DNA of 58,504 nucleotides from JAATGA01 sp047605605 (lineage in GTDB: Bacteria > Pseudomonadota > Alphaproteobacteria > Rhodobacterales > Rhodobacteraceae), in assembly GCA_047605605.1 (NCBI GenBank), contig JASGFG010000013.1, positions 1-58,504 of the forward strand, given 5' to 3'. This document shows positions 34,761 to 42,683 of this stretch, piece after piece (the stretch's first letter is position 1; each line of letters begins with the position of its first letter). Under the pieces are notes generated by a model. The model was not told the origin of the DNA. It did not search any database and saw nothing but the letters and a program-made list of their open reading frames with translations. A program made the position numbers and the translations under genes.

Positions 34761-35170
34761 TGAACAGTCTCCATGAATGCGGTCGCGCGGGTGCGGATCA
34801 CCTCGGGCCAGGGCGCGGCCTCGCCGGTCGGGGCAACCCAGACCAGCGTGTGACGCGTCTCCAGCCGGACCTCGCCGCGCGCCTCGGCCCGGATCAGGAC
34901 CGTGGCGCTGGACCGGCCAAGCCGCAGGATTTCCAGCGAAAACTCCACCATCTCGCCCAGACGCGAGGGGGCGCGGAAATCGGTTTCGATATGCACGGTC
35001 GGAACGCCGCAGCCTTCCTCCATCGTGATGCGCGCGAAAGGATAGCGCAGGACATCGGCGAAAAAGTTCTCGACCACGGAATTCGTCATCTCGAAATAGC
35101 GGGGGTAAAAGACGATCCCGGCCGGGTCGCAATGGTTGAACTCGATCTGGATGGCGCGGCGGTAGATCAC
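34757..35170 (-). CDS. Hotdog-fold acyl-CoA thioesterase (4-hydroxybenzoyl-CoA thioesterase-like)
   Basis: The 137-residue hotdog protein has the active-site loop NHCDPAGIVFYPRYFEM, with Asp15 at the catalytic position of the Pseudomonas-type 4-hydroxybenzoyl-CoA thioesterase. It would hydrolyse an aromatic or alicyclic CoA ester, perhaps to recover CoA from dead-end intermediates. The start is GTG 35170, in a GTGA overlap with the acyl-CoA dehydrogenase stop. It is co-translated with its neighbours. Confidence 0.88.
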   Translation of the reverse strand: MIYRRAIQIEFNHCDPAGIVFYPRYFEMTNSVVENFFADVLRYPFARITMEEGCGVPTVHIETDFRAPSRLGEMVEFSLEILRLGRSSATVLIRAEARGEVRLETRHTLVWVAPTGEAAPWPEVIRTRATAFMETVQ

Positions 35171-36303
35171 GGCAGGATGCTCCGCGCGATGACCACGCGC
35201 TGCACGTCGCTGGCGCCTTCATAGATGCGCAGGGCGCGGATCTCGCGATACAGGCTTTCGACCGCGAATCCGTGGCGCACCCCGTCGCCGCCATGCAGTT
35301 GGACCGCCATGTCGATGACGCGCTGCGCGGCCTCGGTCGCGTGCAGCTTGGCCATTGCCGCCTCGCGGCTGACGCGGGCGGCGCCCATGTCCTTGGTCCA
35401 GGCGGCGCGATAGACCAGCAGGGCCGAGGCATCAACGTCCAGCGCCATGTCCGCCAGATGCCCCTGCACCATCTGCAAGGATGACAGCGGCTCGCCCCCG
35501 ATGCGGCGGGCGGTGGTCCGCGCCACTGCCTCGTCCAGCGCCCGGCGCGCGAACCCCAGGGCCGCCGCCCCGACGGTGGACCGGAACACGTCCAGCACCG
35601 ACATGGCCAGCTTGAACCCCTCGCCCGCGCGACCGATCAGCGCGCTTTCGGGCAGGATCACATCGCTCAGCCGCAGATGCGCCAAGGGGTGCGGGGCGAT
35701 CACCTCGATCCGCCCCACCACCTCCAGCCCCGGCGTGGCGGCGGGCATCAGGAAGGCCGACAGCCCCCGCGCGCCCGACGCCTCGCCCGTGCGGGCAAAG
35801 ATCACATAGACATCGGCGATCCCGCCGTTGGAGATATAGGTCTTCTCGCCATTCAGCCGGAACCCGCCCGGAACCCGCTCGGCCGTGGTGGCGGTATTGG
35901 CCACGTCCGACCCCGACCCCGGCTCGGTCAGGGCAAAGGCGGCAATCGCCGTGCCCGCCCGCGTCCGGTCCAGCCAGTTCCGCTGTTCGGCCGTGCCGAA
36001 CAGGCTGACCGCGCCCATGCCCAGCCCCTGCATCGCAAAGGCGAAATCCGCCAGCCCGTCGTGCCGCGCCAGCGTCTCGCGGATCAGGCAGAGCGAGCGG
36101 ACATCCAGCCTTTCCCCCTCGCCCGCCCCCGAATGGCGCAGGAACCCGCCCGCGCCCAGTGCCGCGACCAGCCCCCGGCAGGCGGCATCCACATCGCCAT
36201 GGTCCACCGGCAGGTTCGCGCCGCACCATGCGTCCAGCGCCGCCGCCAGTTCACGGTGGCGCGGCTCGAAAAACGGCCAGTCGAGGAAAGTTCTGTCGCT
36301 CAT
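35167..36303 (-). CDS. Acyl-CoA dehydrogenase
   Basis: The 378-residue flavoprotein has FALTEPGSGSDVANTATTAER (FAD and substrate loop), YISNGGIADVYVIFART and the C-terminal IYEGASDVQRVVIARSIL, which carries the catalytic glutamate of the short/medium-chain type. It would oxidise a cyclic or ring-opened acyl-CoA in the aminobenzoyl-CoA route. ATG 36303 lies at the end of dispersed-element copy C, whose purine-rich tail supplies the ribosome-binding sequence. A longer in-frame extension is not needed. Confidence 0.9.
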   Translation of the reverse strand: MSDRTFLDWPFFEPRHRELAAALDAWCGANLPVDHGDVDAACRGLVAALGAGGFLRHSGAGEGERLDVRSLCLIRETLARHDGLADFAFAMQGLGMGAVSLFGTAEQRNWLDRTRAGTAIAAFALTEPGSGSDVANTATTAERVPGGFRLNGEKTYISNGGIADVYVIFARTGEASGARGLSAFLMPAATPGLEVVGRIEVIAPHPLAHLRLSDVILPESALIGRAGEGFKLAMSVLDVFRSTVGAAALGFARRALDEAVARTTARRIGGEPLSSLQMVQGHLADMALDVDASALLVYRAAWTKDMGAARVSREAAMAKLHATEAAQRVIDMAVQLHGGDGVRHGFAVESLYREIRALRIYEGASDVQRVVIARSILP

Positions 36304-36353
36304 CTCTTCATCTTGGCTGAAATACCCCGGGGGTGCGGGGGCTGGCCCCCACC
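36304..36353 (-). repeat. Dispersed hairpin-plus-tail element, copy C
   Basis: On the minus strand a short GGGGG/CCCCC stem with a 4-nt loop (36337-36350) is followed by a tail reading CCCCGGGGTATTTCAGCCAA and then GATGAAGAG, immediately before the acyl-CoA dehydrogenase ATG. It fills the gap between that gene and the enoyl-CoA hydratase gene. Confidence 0.6.
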
Positions 36354-36361
36354 TTGCACGC

Positions 36362-37174
36362 TCAGTCGCCTGCGAAAACGGGTTTCTCCTTGGCGACAAA
36401 GGCGCGATAGGCGCGCTCGAAATCACGGGTCTGCATACAGATCGCCTGGGCCTGCGCCTCGGCCTCGATGGCCTGTTCCAGACCCATGTTCCATTCCTGG
36501 TTCAGCTGGGTCTTGGTGATCCCGTGGGCGAATGTCGGCCCGGCCGCGATGCGGGCGGCCAGCTTCGCCGCCCCGGCCTCCAGCGCATCCGCCCCGTGCA
36601 GGGCGTTCCAGAAGCCCCAGCGTTCGCCCTCGTCCGCATTCATCACCCGGCCGGTGTAAAGCAGCTCTGCCGCCCGCCCCTGCCCGATGATGCGCGGCAG
36701 CATGGCGCAGGCTCCCATGTCACACCCCGCCAGCCCCACGCGGGTGAACAGGAACGCGCATTTCGCATCCGGCGTCGCCAGCCGCAGGTCGGAGGCCATG
36801 GCGACGATGGCCCCGGCGCCGACGCAGATGCCGTCCACCGCCGAAATGATCGGCTTGCCGCAGCCGATCATCGCCTTGACCAGATCGCCGGTCATCCGGG
36901 TAAAGGCCAGAAGCCCCTTCATGTCCATGCCCACCAGCGGGCCGATGATGTCATGCACATCCCCCCCCGAACAGAAGTTCCCCCCGTTCGAGGCAAAGAT
37001 CACCACATCCACATCGGTCGCATAGACCAGCGCGCGAAAGGTATCGCGCAGCTCGGCATAGCTGTCGAAGGTCAGCGGGTTCTTGCGGTCCGGCCGGTCC
37101 AGCCGGATCGTGGCGATGCGGTCCCGCACGCTCCACAGGAAATGTCGGGGTTTCAGCCCGGCGAGTTCGGTCAT
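36362..37174 (-). CDS. Enoyl-CoA hydratase/isomerase (crotonase) family protein
   Basis: The 270-residue crotonase-fold protein has the first oxyanion-hole segment NGGNFCSGGDVHDII and the second, AVDGICVGAGAIVAMASDLRLA. The usual catalytic glutamate positions are changed: the segment after the acidic loop reads RVGLAGCDMGACAMLPR. It therefore resembles ring-hydrolysing or isomerising crotonases more than classic hydratase. In this operon it may hydrate or hydrolytically open the alicyclic ring CoA ester. It overlaps the MarR stop by 4 bp. Confidence 0.88.
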   Translation of the reverse strand: MTELAGLKPRHFLWSVRDRIATIRLDRPDRKNPLTFDSYAELRDTFRALVYATDVDVVIFASNGGNFCSGGDVHDIIGPLVGMDMKGLLAFTRMTGDLVKAMIGCGKPIISAVDGICVGAGAIVAMASDLRLATPDAKCAFLFTRVGLAGCDMGACAMLPRIIGQGRAAELLYTGRVMNADEGERWGFWNALHGADALEAGAAKLAARIAAGPTFAHGITKTQLNQEWNMGLEQAIEAEAQAQAICMQTRDFERAYRAFVAKEKPVFAGD

Positions 37175-37632
37175 TCGTTTCCTCCGCGCGCCGCAGCCCG
37201 GCGCAGAATGTCGGTCAAGGCGTCCAGATCGGCCTCGGTCAAATTGGCGAACAGGCGGTTCAGTTCCTGTTCATGTCCGGTCGCCTGCGCCTCGAACTGG
37301 CGAAAGCCCTCGTCCGTCAGCGCGACATAGACGGTGCGGCGGTCGGTCTCGCTGGGGGTGCGGCGGGCGAGGCCGTCCTTTTCCAGCCGGTCGACCACCG
37401 CCGTCGCATTGCCGTTCGACACCAGCAGCATCCGGCTCAGCTCGCTCATCGTCACGCCTTCGCGACGGCGCCACAGGGCGGCCATCACGTCGAACCGCGG
37501 CAGCGTGGTATCGTGGTTCAGGCGCAGGTATTCGCGCAGGGTATTCTCGGCCGCGCGGGTCACGCCCAGCAGGCGTATCCAGGTTTTCAGGCGGCGCTTG
37601 GACAGGGGATCGGGTTGGGGCATGTCCTTCAA
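37171..37632 (-). CDS. MarR-family transcriptional regulator (aminobenzoyl-CoA operon)
   Basis: The 153-residue protein has a winged helix at about residues 55-110 (MSELSRMLLVSNGNATAVVDRLEKDG, then SETDRRTVYVALTDEG with the DxR wing). MarR repressors of aromatic-CoA pathways typically bind the CoA ester inducer. The start is taken as TTG 37632 because GGAGG lies 6 nt upstream and it makes a TTGA overlap with the dehydrogenase stop; ATG 37623 is the alternative. It sits inside the operon it probably controls. Confidence 0.88.
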   Translation of the reverse strand: MKDMPQPDPLSKRRLKTWIRLLGVTRAAENTLREYLRLNHDTTLPRFDVMAALWRRREGVTMSELSRMLLVSNGNATAVVDRLEKDGLARRTPSETDRRTVYVALTDEGFRQFEAQATGHEQELNRLFANLTEADLDALTDILRRAAARGGNE

Positions 37633-38369
37633 ACTTCACCTCCGGCAATCGCGATCGACTGTCCGTTGATGCCCGCGGACCCCGGCCCGCACAACCACAA
37701 TGCGGCGGCAGTCACCTCGGCAGGCTGGATCAGCCGCTTTTGCGGGTTGGTCGCGGCCAAGGTCGCGCGCGCCTCATCCGCCGTCATCCCGGTCTTGGCG
37801 GTGATGTTGGCGACGGAACGGTCGGTCATCTCGGTATCGAGGAAACCGGGGCAAAGGGCGTTCACCGTCACCGGCCTTTTCGCCACCTCCTGCCCCAGCG
37901 ACCGGCAGAGGCCCACCACCCCATGTTTCGCCGCCGCATAGGGCGCGACATAGGCATATCCCTTCAGCCCGGCGGTCGAGGCGACGGCGATCAGCCGCCC
38001 CCAGCCCGGCAACTGCGCCAGACCGGCGCGAAAGGTCAGGAACACGCCGGTCAGATTCACGGCCAGCATGGCGTTCCACTGCTCCAGCGTGGTCTTGCCA
38101 AAGGGCGCGCTTTCCGCCGCCCCGGCATTGGCGATCACCACGTCGCAAGGCCCGGCCTCGGCGAACATCGCGGCCACCTGCGCCTCGTCCGTCACATCGG
38201 CCGTCACCACCCGAGCGCCGGTCCGCGCCGCAACCTCGGCCAGCGGCGCACGCCTGCGCCCGGTGATGACCACATCGGCCCCAGCCTCGGCAAAGCCGCG
38301 CGCAAGGTCTGCCCCCACGCCCGTGCCGCCGCCGGTGATCAGGACGCGCCTGCCCGCAAGGGTCGTCAT
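37629..38369 (-). CDS. Short-chain dehydrogenase/reductase
   Basis: The 246-residue SDR has the cofactor motif TGGGTGVG near residue 12, NAG (VIANAG), the catalytic Ser in VASTAG and Y-x-x-x-K in YAAAKHG. The C-terminus forms the usual substrate loop ending INGQSIAIAGGEV. It would reduce or oxidise a cyclic 3-hydroxyacyl/3-oxoacyl-CoA-like intermediate after ring dearomatisation. It overlaps the abmA stop by 4 bp. Confidence 0.9.
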   Translation of the reverse strand: MTTLAGRRVLITGGGTGVGADLARGFAEAGADVVITGRRRAPLAEVAARTGARVVTADVTDEAQVAAMFAEAGPCDVVIANAGAAESAPFGKTTLEQWNAMLAVNLTGVFLTFRAGLAQLPGWGRLIAVASTAGLKGYAYVAPYAAAKHGVVGLCRSLGQEVAKRPVTVNALCPGFLDTEMTDRSVANITAKTGMTADEARATLAATNPQKRLIQPAEVTAAALWLCGPGSAGINGQSIAIAGGEV

Positions 38370-40648
38370 ACCCGGATCACCTCTTGCTGTTTCCTCAGCC
38401 GCAGCGCCTGATCCCGGCCAGCCAGATAGGGCAGCGGCCATTCGGTGCCGGCATCGCCCAGTTGCAGGGCCGCGTGCAGCGTCCAGTAAGGATCGGCCAG
38501 ATGCGGCCGCGCCAGACAGACCAGATCCGCCCGCCCTGCCATCAGGATCGAGTTCACATGATCGGCCTCATAGATGTTGCCGACGGCCATGGTGCTGATC
38601 CCGGCCTCGTTCCTGATGCGGTCGCTGAAGGGCGTCTGGAACATCCGGCCATAGACGGGCCGCGCCTCGGGGCTGGTCTGGCCTGCCGACACGTCGATGA
38701 TATCGGCCCCCGCCTCGCGGAACATCCGCGCGATCTCTACCGCCTCGGCCGGGGTCACGCCATGATCGCCCACCCAGTCGTTCGCGGAAATCCGCACCGA
38801 CATCGGCTTTGCCGCGGGCCAGACAGCGCGCATCGCACGGAACACCTCCAGCGGCCAGCGCATCCGGTTTTCCAGCGACCCGCCGTAGTCATCCGTCCGG
38901 GTGTTCGACACCGGGCTGATGAAGGACGAGATCAGATAGCCATGCGCGGCGTGAAGCTCCACCATGTCGAACCCGGCCCGCGCGGCCATTTCGGTCGCGG
39001 CGACGAACTGGTCGCGCACAAGGTCCATCCCGGCGCGGTCCATGGCCTTGGGCACCGCATTGCCCGGCCCCCACGCAATCGCGCTGGCCGACAAGAGCGG
39101 CCAGTTGCCTGCGGGCAGCGGGCGGTCGGCGTCTTCCCAACCGACCTGAGTGGAGCCCTTGCGCCCCGAATGGCCTATCTGGCAACAGATCTTCGCATGG
39201 GTCTCGGCATGGGTGAAATCGACCAGCCGCCGCCACGCCGCCTCATGCTCGGGCGCGTAAAGGCCGGGACAGCCGGGGGTGATGCGCCCCTCGGGCGACA
39301 CACAGGTCATCTCGGTATAGACCAGCCCCGCGCCGCCCTTGGCGCGTTCGGCGTAATGCACGAAATGCCAGTCGGTCGGGCAGCCGTCCACGGCCTTGTA
39401 TTGCGCCATGGGCGAGACGACGACACGGTTTTCCAGCACCATGTCGCGCAGCCGGAACGGCGCGAACATCGGCGCCCGGCCGGGCTGTCCGCCGGCCTGT
39501 TCCTGAAACCAGTCCTCGGCCTGCCGCAGCCAGACGGGATCGCGCATCCGCAGGTTTTCATGGCTGATCCGCTGGCTGCGCGTCAGCAGCGAATAAGCGA
39601 ACTGCATCGGCGGCATGTCCAGATACCGCTCGACCTCCTCGAACCATTCAAGGCTGTTGCGGGCGGCGGATTGAAGGCGCAGCACCTCGACCCGGCGTTC
39701 TTCCTGATAGCGGCGGAACGCCTCTTCCATGGAACTTTCGCTGTGCAGGTATTCGGCCAGCGCGATCGCGCTGTCGAAGGCCAGCCGCGAGCCGGAGCCG
39801 ATCGAGAAATGCCCCGTCGCCGCCGCATCGCCCATCAGCACGACATTCTCGTGATACCATTTCTCGCAGATCACCCGCGGGAACTGGATCCATACGGCCG
39901 AGCCGCGCAGGTGAGCGGCGTTCGACATCAGGTCGTGCCCGCCCAGATGGCGCTCGAACACCTTGCGGCAGGTTTCGACCGTTTCCTCCTTGGTCATCTG
40001 CTCGAACCCCCATTTGTCCCAGGTCTCGGGCAGGGTCTCGACGATGAAGGTCGCAGTGTTGTCGTCGAACTGGTAGACATGCGCCCACATCCAGCCGTGT
40101 TCGGTCTTTTCGAAGATGAAGGTAAAGGCGTCGTCGAATTTCTGATGCGTGCCCAGCCAGATGAACTTGCACTTGCGCAGGTCGATGTCGGGCTTGAACA
40201 CCTCCTTGTATTCGGCGCGCACAAGGCTGTTGATCCCGTCGCAGCCGACCACCAGATCGTAATCCTTGCGATATTCCTCGGCCGATCTGAACACCGTCTC
40301 GAACTGCATGTCGACGCCCAGGTCCCGCGCGCGGGCCTGCAACAGCACCAGCATCGCCTTGCGCCCGATGCCCGCGAACCCATGCCCGCCCGAAACCGTG
40401 CGCACGCCGTCATGCACCACGGCGATGTCGTCCCAATAGGCGAACTGCGACCGGATCGCCTCGGTCGAGACGGGGTCGTTCTTCTGCATCCGGCCAAGCG
40501 CCTCGTCCGACAGGACCACGCCCCAACCGAAGGTGTCGTTGGCCTTGTTGCGCTCCAGCACCGTTACCTGATGCGACGGGTCGCGCAGCTTCATCGAGAT
40601 GGCAAAGTAGAGACCGGCGGGACCGCCGCCGAGGCAGAGAATCTTCAT
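38366..40648 (-). CDS. abmA: Bifunctional 2-aminobenzoyl-CoA monooxygenase/reductase (salicylyl-CoA 5-hydroxylase family fusion)
   Basis: The 760-residue protein fuses two flavoenzymes. Residues 1 to about 385 form a class A monooxygenase with GGGPAG (7-12), DLVVGCDGINSLVRAEY and VVLMGDAAATGHFSIGSGSRLA. Residues about 395-760 form an old-yellow-enzyme reductase with VVVSPMAQYKAVDG, CQIGHSGRKGSTQ, FDMVELHAAHGYLISSFISP and DYGGSLENRMR. This architecture is that of the Aromatoleum (Azoarcus) evansii enzyme, which hydroxylates and then reduces anthraniloyl-CoA to a non-aromatic product. ATG 40648 opens the minus-strand operon, opposite a palindrome-bearing promoter. Confidence 0.88.
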   Translation of the reverse strand: MKILCLGGGPAGLYFAISMKLRDPSHQVTVLERNKANDTFGWGVVLSDEALGRMQKNDPVSTEAIRSQFAYWDDIAVVHDGVRTVSGGHGFAGIGRKAMLVLLQARARDLGVDMQFETVFRSAEEYRKDYDLVVGCDGINSLVRAEYKEVFKPDIDLRKCKFIWLGTHQKFDDAFTFIFEKTEHGWMWAHVYQFDDNTATFIVETLPETWDKWGFEQMTKEETVETCRKVFERHLGGHDLMSNAAHLRGSAVWIQFPRVICEKWYHENVVLMGDAAATGHFSIGSGSRLAFDSAIALAEYLHSESSMEEAFRRYQEERRVEVLRLQSAARNSLEWFEEVERYLDMPPMQFAYSLLTRSQRISHENLRMRDPVWLRQAEDWFQEQAGGQPGRAPMFAPFRLRDMVLENRVVVSPMAQYKAVDGCPTDWHFVHYAERAKGGAGLVYTEMTCVSPEGRITPGCPGLYAPEHEAAWRRLVDFTHAETHAKICCQIGHSGRKGSTQVGWEDADRPLPAGNWPLLSASAIAWGPGNAVPKAMDRAGMDLVRDQFVAATEMAARAGFDMVELHAAHGYLISSFISPVSNTRTDDYGGSLENRMRWPLEVFRAMRAVWPAAKPMSVRISANDWVGDHGVTPAEAVEIARMFREAGADIIDVSAGQTSPEARPVYGRMFQTPFSDRIRNEAGISTMAVGNIYEADHVNSILMAGRADLVCLARPHLADPYWTLHAALQLGDAGTEWPLPYLAGRDQALRLRKQQEVIRV

Positions 40649-40690
40649 GGCCGCTCCTGTCTGGGTGCCGCTTCGAGCCAAGGGTGGCAT

Positions 40691-40746
40691 CGCCGGAAAA
40701 TAATTTCAAGCTTGAAATTTCTATCTTGAAAATATCTGTTCCGGCG
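40691..40746. promoter_or_regulatory. Divergent promoter/operator with 18-bp palindrome
   Basis: AATTTCAAGCTTGAAATT (40702-40719) is a perfect palindrome. A further half-site, CTTGAAAAT, lies at 40725-40733. The AT-rich core is flanked by a perfect 8-bp inverted repeat, CGCCGGAA (40691-40698) and TTCCGGCG (40739-40746). It lies between abmA and the divergent 3-hydroxyacyl-CoA dehydrogenase. The geometry fits a MarR-type repressor controlling both directions. Confidence 0.6.
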
Positions 40747-40777
40747 CGATGATGCGCGAAAGCTGTGGAGAGTTCGG

Positions 40778-41884
40778 ATGATCGTCGGAGTGGTCGGCCT
40801 TGGCGCCATGGGTCTGGGCATCGCGCAGGTATTCGCGCAGGCGGGCTGTTCGGTTCTGGCAACCGATGCCATGCCGGGCGCGCGCGACAGCGCGGCACAG
40901 CGGCTGCGCGAGGCGCTGGAGCCGCGCGTGGCCAAGGGTGCGATGACCCCCGACCAGCGCGACGCCGTGCTGTCGCGGCTGAAGGTCGTCGACGGCCCCG
41001 AGGCCATGGGCAAGGCCGCCGTGGTGATCGAGGCGGTGGTCGAGCGGCTGGAGGTCAAGCAGGCGATCCTTGCCGCGCTGGAACGGGTGGTGGCGGCGGA
41101 TGCGGTGCTGGCCACCAACACCTCGTCCCTGTCGGTGGCGGCGGTGGCGCGCGGGCTGATGCAGCCGGGCCGGGTTCTGGGCCTGCATTTCTTCAACCCC
41201 GCGCCGGTGATGAAGCTGGTGGAACTGGTGTCCCATCCCGGCACCGATGGCGCGGCGCTGGCGCTGGCCCGGCAACTGGCGGAACTGGCCGGGAAAACCG
41301 TCATCCCATGCGCGGACACCCCCGGCTTCATCGTCAACCGCTGCGCCCGGCCGTTCTATGGCGAGGCTTTGGCCCTGGCCGGAGAAGGCCGCGCACCGCG
41401 CGAAATCGACGCGGCGATGGTGGCGGCGGGCTATCGGCTTGGGCCCTTCGCGCTGATCGACCTTGTGGGGGCCGACATCAATCTGGCCGCGACGGAAAGC
41501 CTGTCAGCCGCGATGGGGGGCAACCCGCGCTATCACGTCTTTGACGCCCTGCGCGCGCAGGTGGCGGCAGGCGCGTTTGGCCGCAAGGCCGGGCGCGGCT
41601 TTGTCACGCCCCCCGCCCCGGTTGCGCCGCCCGCCGATGCGGGCGACATCGCCCTGCGGATCGAGGCGACGCTGGTGAACGAGGCCGCGTGGCTGGTCTC
41701 CGAAGGCGGCGTGACGCGCGACGGCGTGGATACGGCGATGAAGCTGGGGCTGAACTTTCCCCGCGGCCCGTTCGAGGCGCTGGCGATCCATGGCCGCGAC
41801 CGGGTTCTGGCGACGCTGGCCGCACTGGAGGCGCAGGCGCCTGAGGATCTGAAAGGCCGCTATCTGCCCGCGCCGGGGCTTTGA
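40778..41884 (+). CDS. 3-hydroxyacyl-CoA dehydrogenase
   Basis: The 368-residue protein has the NAD motif GLGAMG (residues 7-12), NTSSLSVAAVA and the catalytic-histidine segment LGLHFFNPAPVMKLVELV. A C-terminal helical domain (GYRLGPFALIDLVGADIN) and a partial second copy follow, as in PaaH/FadB-type enzymes. It oxidises a 3-hydroxyacyl-CoA with NAD. Its divergence from abmA across a shared operator argues that it works in the aminobenzoyl-CoA route. Its stop precedes copy D of the dispersed element. Confidence 0.92.
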   Translation: MIVGVVGLGAMGLGIAQVFAQAGCSVLATDAMPGARDSAAQRLREALEPRVAKGAMTPDQRDAVLSRLKVVDGPEAMGKAAVVIEAVVERLEVKQAILAALERVVAADAVLATNTSSLSVAAVARGLMQPGRVLGLHFFNPAPVMKLVELVSHPGTDGAALALARQLAELAGKTVIPCADTPGFIVNRCARPFYGEALALAGEGRAPREIDAAMVAAGYRLGPFALIDLVGADINLAATESLSAAMGGNPRYHVFDALRAQVAAGAFGRKAGRGFVTPPAPVAPPADAGDIALRIEATLVNEAAWLVSEGGVTRDGVDTAMKLGLNFPRGPFEALAIHGRDRVLATLAALEAQAPEDLKGRYLPAPGL

Positions 41885-41920
41885 GGCGGCGAGGGATTTC
41901 GGCGGGGATGCCCTTGTCCG

Positions 41921-41954
41921 ACCCCGGAGGGTATTTGGGCCAAGATGAAGGGGG
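41921..41954 (+). repeat. Dispersed intergenic element, copy D (tail only)
   Basis: It reads ACCCCGGAGGGTATTTGGGC, then CAAGATGAAG and a G run: the conserved tail of the element, with no strong hairpin visible upstream. It lies between convergent stops (41884 and 42014). Confidence 0.55.
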
Positions 41955-42013
41955 GAAGAACAGGGGTGGCCCGCATGAGGGCAATTTCCCTGTGCTTGGG
42001 GTCGAGGGCAGGT

Positions 42014-42568
42014 CTATCCGCGCCGGTGGGTGGCGGCGACGCGGGCAGCCTCCTCATAGATGCCAGTCAGGATGTTCAGCGTGCGCGACACCTCGGCCAG
42101 ACGGTCGGAAAAGCCGGGCAGGTTCCCGATCGCGGCGATCAGCAGGCGGCGGCGCAGATCGCCGTAATCGTCCGTCACCCGGCGGCCTTCGTCCGTCACC
42201 TCATAGGTCACGCCCGCGCGGCCCGACCCCTTGCGCACCACCAGCCCCGCGCCGATCAGCTTGCGCAGGGAATACTGGATGTTCGGCACGTCGTCGCGGT
42301 TCGCCATCCGCGCCAGATCCTTCAGCGTCTTGGGCCGGTCGTGCATCCTGATGATGTGCAGCATGGCGTTTTCCGGCCCCGTCGCCGCCAGATCGCAGAC
42401 CGAGGCCAGGCATTCCGACTGCCATCGCCCGAATCCCTCGAAGGTGCGCATCAGCGCGAATTCCGCCTCGGTCGCGTCGATCTCGGCCGGGCTGTCGGCC
42501 AGATGCCAGCGCCGGTCAATCCCTCGCCCCTCGGCATCATTTTGAATTTGAAGCTTCTTTTCCGGCAT
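42014..42568 (-). CDS. Winged-helix MarR-like transcriptional regulator
   Basis: The 184-residue protein has a central winged helix (about 85-150; HIIRMHDRPKTLKDLARMANRDDV, then RKLIGAGLVVRKGSGRAGVTYEVTDEG). The charged ends are less conserved. AGGGGACGG sets the start at ATG 42568. It diverges from the RutA-like gene across an AT-rich 115-bp gap with TTTCAA-type half-sites, and its first codons contain further AT-rich TTGAA words. Autoregulation and control of the flavin enzyme are likely. Confidence 0.82.
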   Translation of the reverse strand: MPEKKLQIQNDAEGRGIDRRWHLADSPAEIDATEAEFALMRTFEGFGRWQSECLASVCDLAATGPENAMLHIIRMHDRPKTLKDLARMANRDDVPNIQYSLRKLIGAGLVVRKGSGRAGVTYEVTDEGRRVTDDYGDLRRRLLIAAIGNLPGFSDRLAEVSRTLNILTGIYEEAARVAATHRRG

Positions 42569-42683
42569 CGACCGTCCCCTGCGCGCCGCCCATCCTGCGC
42601 GCGACAAGACCGTTGACGCAATGCGAATTTACGATAGACTTTCAAACATAAAATATCTTCAAAAACCCAACAGGATCTCTGCA

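Noticed and set aside
38384..40729. A 781-codon open frame on the plus strand
   Set aside because: It is exactly antisense to abmA, whose two flavoenzyme domains are unmistakable.
37171..41884. A hidden anthranilate-CoA ligase in the aminobenzoyl-CoA operon
   Set aside because: All frames between the recognised genes were considered; no AMP-binding motif is present and no gap is large enough.
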